Shown here one piece after another: positions 9,441 to 11,468 of a DNA stretch of 11,468 nucleotides (its first letter is position 1; the number at the start of each line of letters is the position of its first letter). The stretch comes from Burkholderiales bacterium. GTDB taxonomy: Bacteria; Pseudomonadota; Gammaproteobacteria; Burkholderiales; Usitatibacteraceae. The translations under genes were made by a program, and so were the position numbers. The notes beneath the pieces are model-generated. The model saw only the letters and a list, made by a program, of their open reading frames with translations. It searched no databases and was not told the origin of the DNA. The DNA is taken from positions 1-11,468 of the forward strand of contig JACMOJ010000114.1 of the NCBI GenBank assembly GCA_014378085.1, in the 5' to 3' direction.

Positions 9441-9472
9441 GGTGAACAGGCGAATGAGTAAACCAGTGAACG
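9441..9472 (+). repeat. Left arm of octamer inverted repeat before ftsB
   Basis: Reads GGTG, AACAGGCG, AATGAGTA, AACCAGTG, AACG in 8-bp register. It begins 5 bp after the eno stop codon and is the inverted counterpart of 9524-9563, which is longer by one octamer unit. A further CGCGC (9471-9475) / GCGCG (9503-9507) pair and the 10-bp palindrome AAGCCGGCTT (9491-9500) lie between the arms. Confidence 0.65.
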
Positions 9473-9573
9473 CGCATGATGCTGATAAGCAAGCCGGCTT
9501 TTGCGCGACTAGGCGCATTCGTTCGTTCACCTTTTCACCTGTTTATTCATCCACTCGCCCACCTTGCGCTTGA
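9442..9573 (+). other. Possible leader ORF ending 1 nt before ftsB
   Basis: A frame of 43 codons opens at GTG 9442 (with an in-frame ATG at 9454), crosses both octamer arms and stops at TGA 9571-9573, giving TGA-A-ATG with the ftsB start. There is no recognised similarity. Its interest is purely positional: termination next to a start that has no Shine-Dalgarno would permit reinitiation. Chance is a real alternative. Confidence 0.2.
9524..9563 (-). repeat. Right arm of octamer inverted repeat before ftsB
   Basis: On the plus strand it reads CGTTCACC TTTTCACC TGTTTATT and so on; the reverse complement is in the same 8-bp register as 9441-9472. It ends 11 nt upstream of the ftsB ATG, occupying the place where a ribosome-binding site would be expected. 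Confidence 0.65.
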
Positions 9574-9574
9574 A

Positions 9575-9862
9575 ATGAGATTTCTTCCCCATACCTTGAT
9601 TGCGCTGACCATTGCGATCCAGTATCCGCTATGGGTAGGCAAAGGTAGCTGGCTTCGCGTGTGGGATGTGAACAAACAACTCACGGAGCAAAAAAATAAA
9701 AACACCAAACTCGCCCAGCGCAATGCTGGGCTGGATGCGGACGTTCGGGATTTGAAAGAGGGCTTGGTCGCGGTGGAGGAGCGTGCGCGCGTCGAGCTTG
9801 GGATGATCAAACCAAACGAAACCTACTATCAGGTGTTGGAAAAGCAAAAGCCAAAGCCCTAG
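9575..9862 (+). CDS. ftsB: Cell division protein FtsB (septum formation initiator)
   Basis: A 95-residue bitopic inner-membrane protein of the FtsQLB divisome complex. It has a short cytoplasmic start, one membrane segment (about residues 4-22, LPHTLIALTIAIQYPLW with the family hallmark QYxLW-GK), a coiled coil (about 30-70) and the conserved periplasmic motif EERARVELGMIKPNETYYQV (68-87). The frame remains open upstream to 9476, but the Met at 9575 is chosen because FtsB proteins begin just before the membrane segment and the upstream residues come from the octamer repeat. No Shine-Dalgarno precedes 9575; initiation may depend on coupling or on the upstream structure. Position after eno is the standard arrangement in Proteobacteria. 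Confidence 0.93.
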   Translation: MRFLPHTLIALTIAIQYPLWVGKGSWLRVWDVNKQLTEQKNKNTKLAQRNAGLDADVRDLKEGLVAVEERARVELGMIKPNETYYQVLEKQKPKP

Positions 9863-9903
9863 CAAGGACGGGTGTTTCCAAGGAGTAATGGCTGAAGATA
9901 GCC

Positions 9904-10698
9904 GTGGATGCGTGGGTTTTAAACAATCGTGGTCTGTCCCTAATTGTTCTACTGCAAAATCATCAGGCGATGGAAGCGCTATATCGTCAAGTGCTGGCCA
10001 TCGAGCCCGGCAACTTGCGCGCGAAGACGGGAATAGCCAACAGCCTGGCATTGCAGGCGGGCAATTTCTCAAGCCCCCTGAAATTGGACAACGCCGGACG
10101 AATCGCAATGCTGAAAAAAGCGTTTGACCTCGCGCAGGAAGTCAAGGCGCTCGACCCGAACAACCCCGACATCTACCTGCCAATCGTGGTGTATGCAGCT
10201 CGGACCAACGATTTCGACACCGCGATACGGGCCGTCAAACGGCGGATTGAGTTGCAACCGAAATCGTCTGGCGCATACCACTCGCTCGGTGTATTGAAAA
10301 GGAGAATTGACGACGTCACCGGTGCCAAGGCCGCGTTTGAAAAAGCGCTCGAATTTGCATCGCACGCGCAGCCGCCTGCGGAAACCTACAACAATCTGGC
10401 GAACCTGGCCTTTCGGGAGGACAAGCTGGATGACGCCATCACTTGGGCACAAAAAGGAATTGATGCCAACCCCAGCTACTCTTCCGGACACCTGTTGATT
10501 GCGCTTGCCTACGCGCGCAAAGGCCAGACCGAGCAGGCGAAGAAAGCCGCCGCGGAGGCGGTGCGCATCGAGCCGGGATTGCGATTGGCGAATCAGAATA
10601 GTTTCCCCGCGCCATGGCCCGGCAAAGAAGCGGCCTTTCGCAAGTTCATGGACACACAATTCATTCCAGCGTGGCGGCTGGCGGGGTTACCGGAGTGA
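9904..10698 (+). CDS. Tetratricopeptide-repeat protein, possibly N-terminally truncated
   Basis: About 264 residues, soluble, with no signal peptide or membrane segment. TPR-like helical pairs are seen at about 3-36 (AWVLNNRGLSL to LAIEPGN), 89-122, 123-152, 158-190 and 192-225. The tail FRKFMDTQFIPAWRLAGLPE resembles C-termini of TPR regions attached to cyclases or winged-helix regulators. TPRs mediate protein contacts; no specific role can be given. The start is uncertain. GTG 9904 has only GAAG nearby. A strong AAGGAG (9880-9885) is 6 nt before an in-frame CTG at 9892. An ATG at 9888 is only 2 nt from it and in another frame, and a TAA in the TPR frame at 9886 prevents extension. The first repeat begins abruptly, so loss of an upstream part or a frameshift near 9890 is plausible. 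Confidence 0.7.
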   Translation: MDAWVLNNRGLSLIVLLQNHQAMEALYRQVLAIEPGNLRAKTGIANSLALQAGNFSSPLKLDNAGRIAMLKKAFDLAQEVKALDPNNPDIYLPIVVYAARTNDFDTAIRAVKRRIELQPKSSGAYHSLGVLKRRIDDVTGAKAAFEKALEFASHAQPPAETYNNLANLAFREDKLDDAITWAQKGIDANPSYSSGHLLIALAYARKGQTEQAKKAAAEAVRIEPGLRLANQNSFPAPWPGKEAAFRKFMDTQFIPAWRLAGLPE

Positions 10699-10858
10699 AT
10701 GGGAGAGCCGCATGAACCAAGCCATTTTTCGGCTTTAGGTCATTCAATCGGATGAATGCACTTCAAGAATCTGCCGGTAGATTTGTGAGGGTGTTTTCGG
10801 CCACAACCAGCGGTTCGCGCGCCGGTTCCAATTTGCGAACAAATCCTTCTTTCGTTGG

Positions 10859-11124
10859 TCACTTTGTCAACGCAGCAGGCTCTGATACAGCGTTCTGAGG
10901 TGCAAATCGAGCATCTTTTTCCAGCCTCGCCAGCAATGCCGTAAACCGCGGTAATGGGCGCACGCGATCCCACGCCGGATTGAGCCGAAGATCGGCTGCG
11001 CTAATAAAGGTGCGCCGAGATATCGGTCTCGCGGCGTTCGCATCGAGCGGTGCTGCGCGGTACTCAAGTTCGGTCATGATTTCTGCATCCGATCCCAGCA
11101 GCCGAATTTTCTCAACCGCGTTTG
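10859..11124 (-). pseudogene. C-terminal remnant of a TPR-type protein
   Basis: A minus-strand open frame ending at TGA (10859-10861) encodes a stretch containing DLRLNPAWDRVRPLPRF and TALLARLE. This matches the tail pattern (xxWDPLRxDPRFxxLL) that commonly closes TPR-containing kinases, cyclases and winged-helix regulators. Only about 70-90 codons are available before the frame enters the opposite strand of a chemotaxis-receptor fragment. The upstream boundary given is approximate; an ATG at 11077 exists but has no convincing binding site. The region 10699-10858 between this and the TPR gene shows nothing I can identify. Confidence 0.4.
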
Positions 11125-11468
11125 TCGCCGGGCGCGGATGCGATGCAGGGAGCGGTTCAGAGCATGGCCAGCATCAGCGCCGCTTCGCGCCGCATCAGCG
11201 AGATCATCACAGTGATCGACGGGACCGCATTCCAGACCAACATTCTAGCTCTTGACGCGGCGGTGGAAGTTGCACGCGCTGGAGATCAGGGGCGTGGCTT
11301 CGCGGTAGTCGCCGCCGAGGTGCGTTCGCTGTCGCAGCGCAGTGCGACAGCGGCAAAGGAGATCAAGGCGCTGATTGAGGATGCGGTCGCCCGTGTCGAG
11401 GCCGGTGAAACGCATGTTCGTGAAGCGAGCGTGGCGATGGATGAGATTCTGGAAGGTGTATTGAGCGC
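11080..11468 (+). pseudogene. Methyl-accepting chemotaxis protein fragment, 5'-truncated, continues past window
   Basis: The frame opens after a TGA at 11077-11079. Recognisable receptor signalling-domain sequence starts only at about 11131 ([12 protein letters not shown]) and runs to the window end. It includes the hairpin tip [19 protein letters not shown], then [16 protein letters not shown] and [14 protein letters not shown]. The ligand-binding part, membrane segments, HAMP and the descending helix of the signalling hairpin are all missing upstream, with no in-frame room for them. Possible starts are TTG 11122, ATG 11143 and ATG 11164. The near-invariant tip Asn (LALNAAVEAARAGEQ in most receptors) is Asp here and nearby Ala and Glu are also changed, consistent with relaxed selection. 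It may be a gene remnant; the 3' end is unseen. Confidence 0.6.

Noticed and set aside
9476..9574. A 33-residue N-terminal extension of FtsB starting at 9476
   Set aside because: FtsB proteins begin immediately before the membrane segment, and the extension crosses the repeat arm.
9888..10127. A 79-residue protein starting at ATG 9888
   Set aside because: Its residue composition is that of an out-of-frame reading of the TPR gene, and the ATG is only 2 nt from AAGGAG; kept only as a clue to a start-site problem.
10704..10738. Intrinsic terminator after the TPR gene (AAGCC/GGCTT hairpin)
   Set aside because: The stem is only 5 bp and no T-run follows it.
10741..10858. Minus-strand frame with a protein-like tail ending near 10741
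   Set aside because: About 35 codons with no recognised family and no start or binding site; could be more debris but cannot be supported.

Overview
The window reads as a piece of a Gram-negative, probably betaproteobacterial, chromosome with GC in the mid-50s percent by eye. The main evidence is the housekeeping cluster pyrG-kdsA-eno-ftsB, the metal-dependent (Cys-type) KDO-8-phosphate synthase, a GTP-dependent PEP carboxykinase and a DUF3617 protein. I cannot name the genus from sequence reading alone.

Layout. (1) 1-398, minus: 5' part of a TerC/YjbE-family membrane protein running off the left edge. (2) 399-603: divergent spacer with a 13-bp palindrome and a foldable three-stem element. 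(3) 604-1053, plus: secreted Met-rich DUF3617 protein. (4) 1174-3054, minus: GTP-PEPCK (pckG) with an odd repeated C-terminal tail. (5) 3244-5015, minus: a two-gene unit joined by an ATGA overlap, mtnA (5-methylthioribose-1-phosphate isomerase) followed by a FucA-like class II aldolase. This pairing suggests the DHAP shunt for salvage of methylthioadenosine/5-deoxyadenosine rather than the classical methionine salvage route. (6) 5016-5350: divergent spacer with an 8-bp-period repeat array, its inverted counterpart and the likely pyrG promoter. (7) 5351-9862, plus: pyrG, kdsA, eno, ftsB. (8) 9863-11468: a TPR protein with a problematic start, then what looks like gene debris: the tail of a second TPR-type protein on the minus strand abutting a 5'-truncated methyl-accepting chemotaxis protein fragment that runs off the right edge.

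The genes join in central metabolism and envelope building. The aldolase would yield DHAP, and PEPCK and enolase bracket PEP in gluconeogenesis/glycolysis. KdsA consumes PEP for KDO, PyrG makes the CTP later used to activate KDO, and FtsB belongs to the divisome.

The most unusual signal is non-coding. Every internal spacer of the pyrG-kdsA-eno-ftsB cluster carries a palindromic element. Two spacers have a TGTCATTCC-type inverted repeat ending about 20 nt before the next start codon. The third, before ftsB, has an 8-bp-period inverted repeat also found before mtnA, in the same polarity relative to the gene and in both cases just upstream of a start codon with no recognisable Shine-Dalgarno sequence. 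No phage, CRISPR, transposase, tRNA or rRNA gene was recognised.
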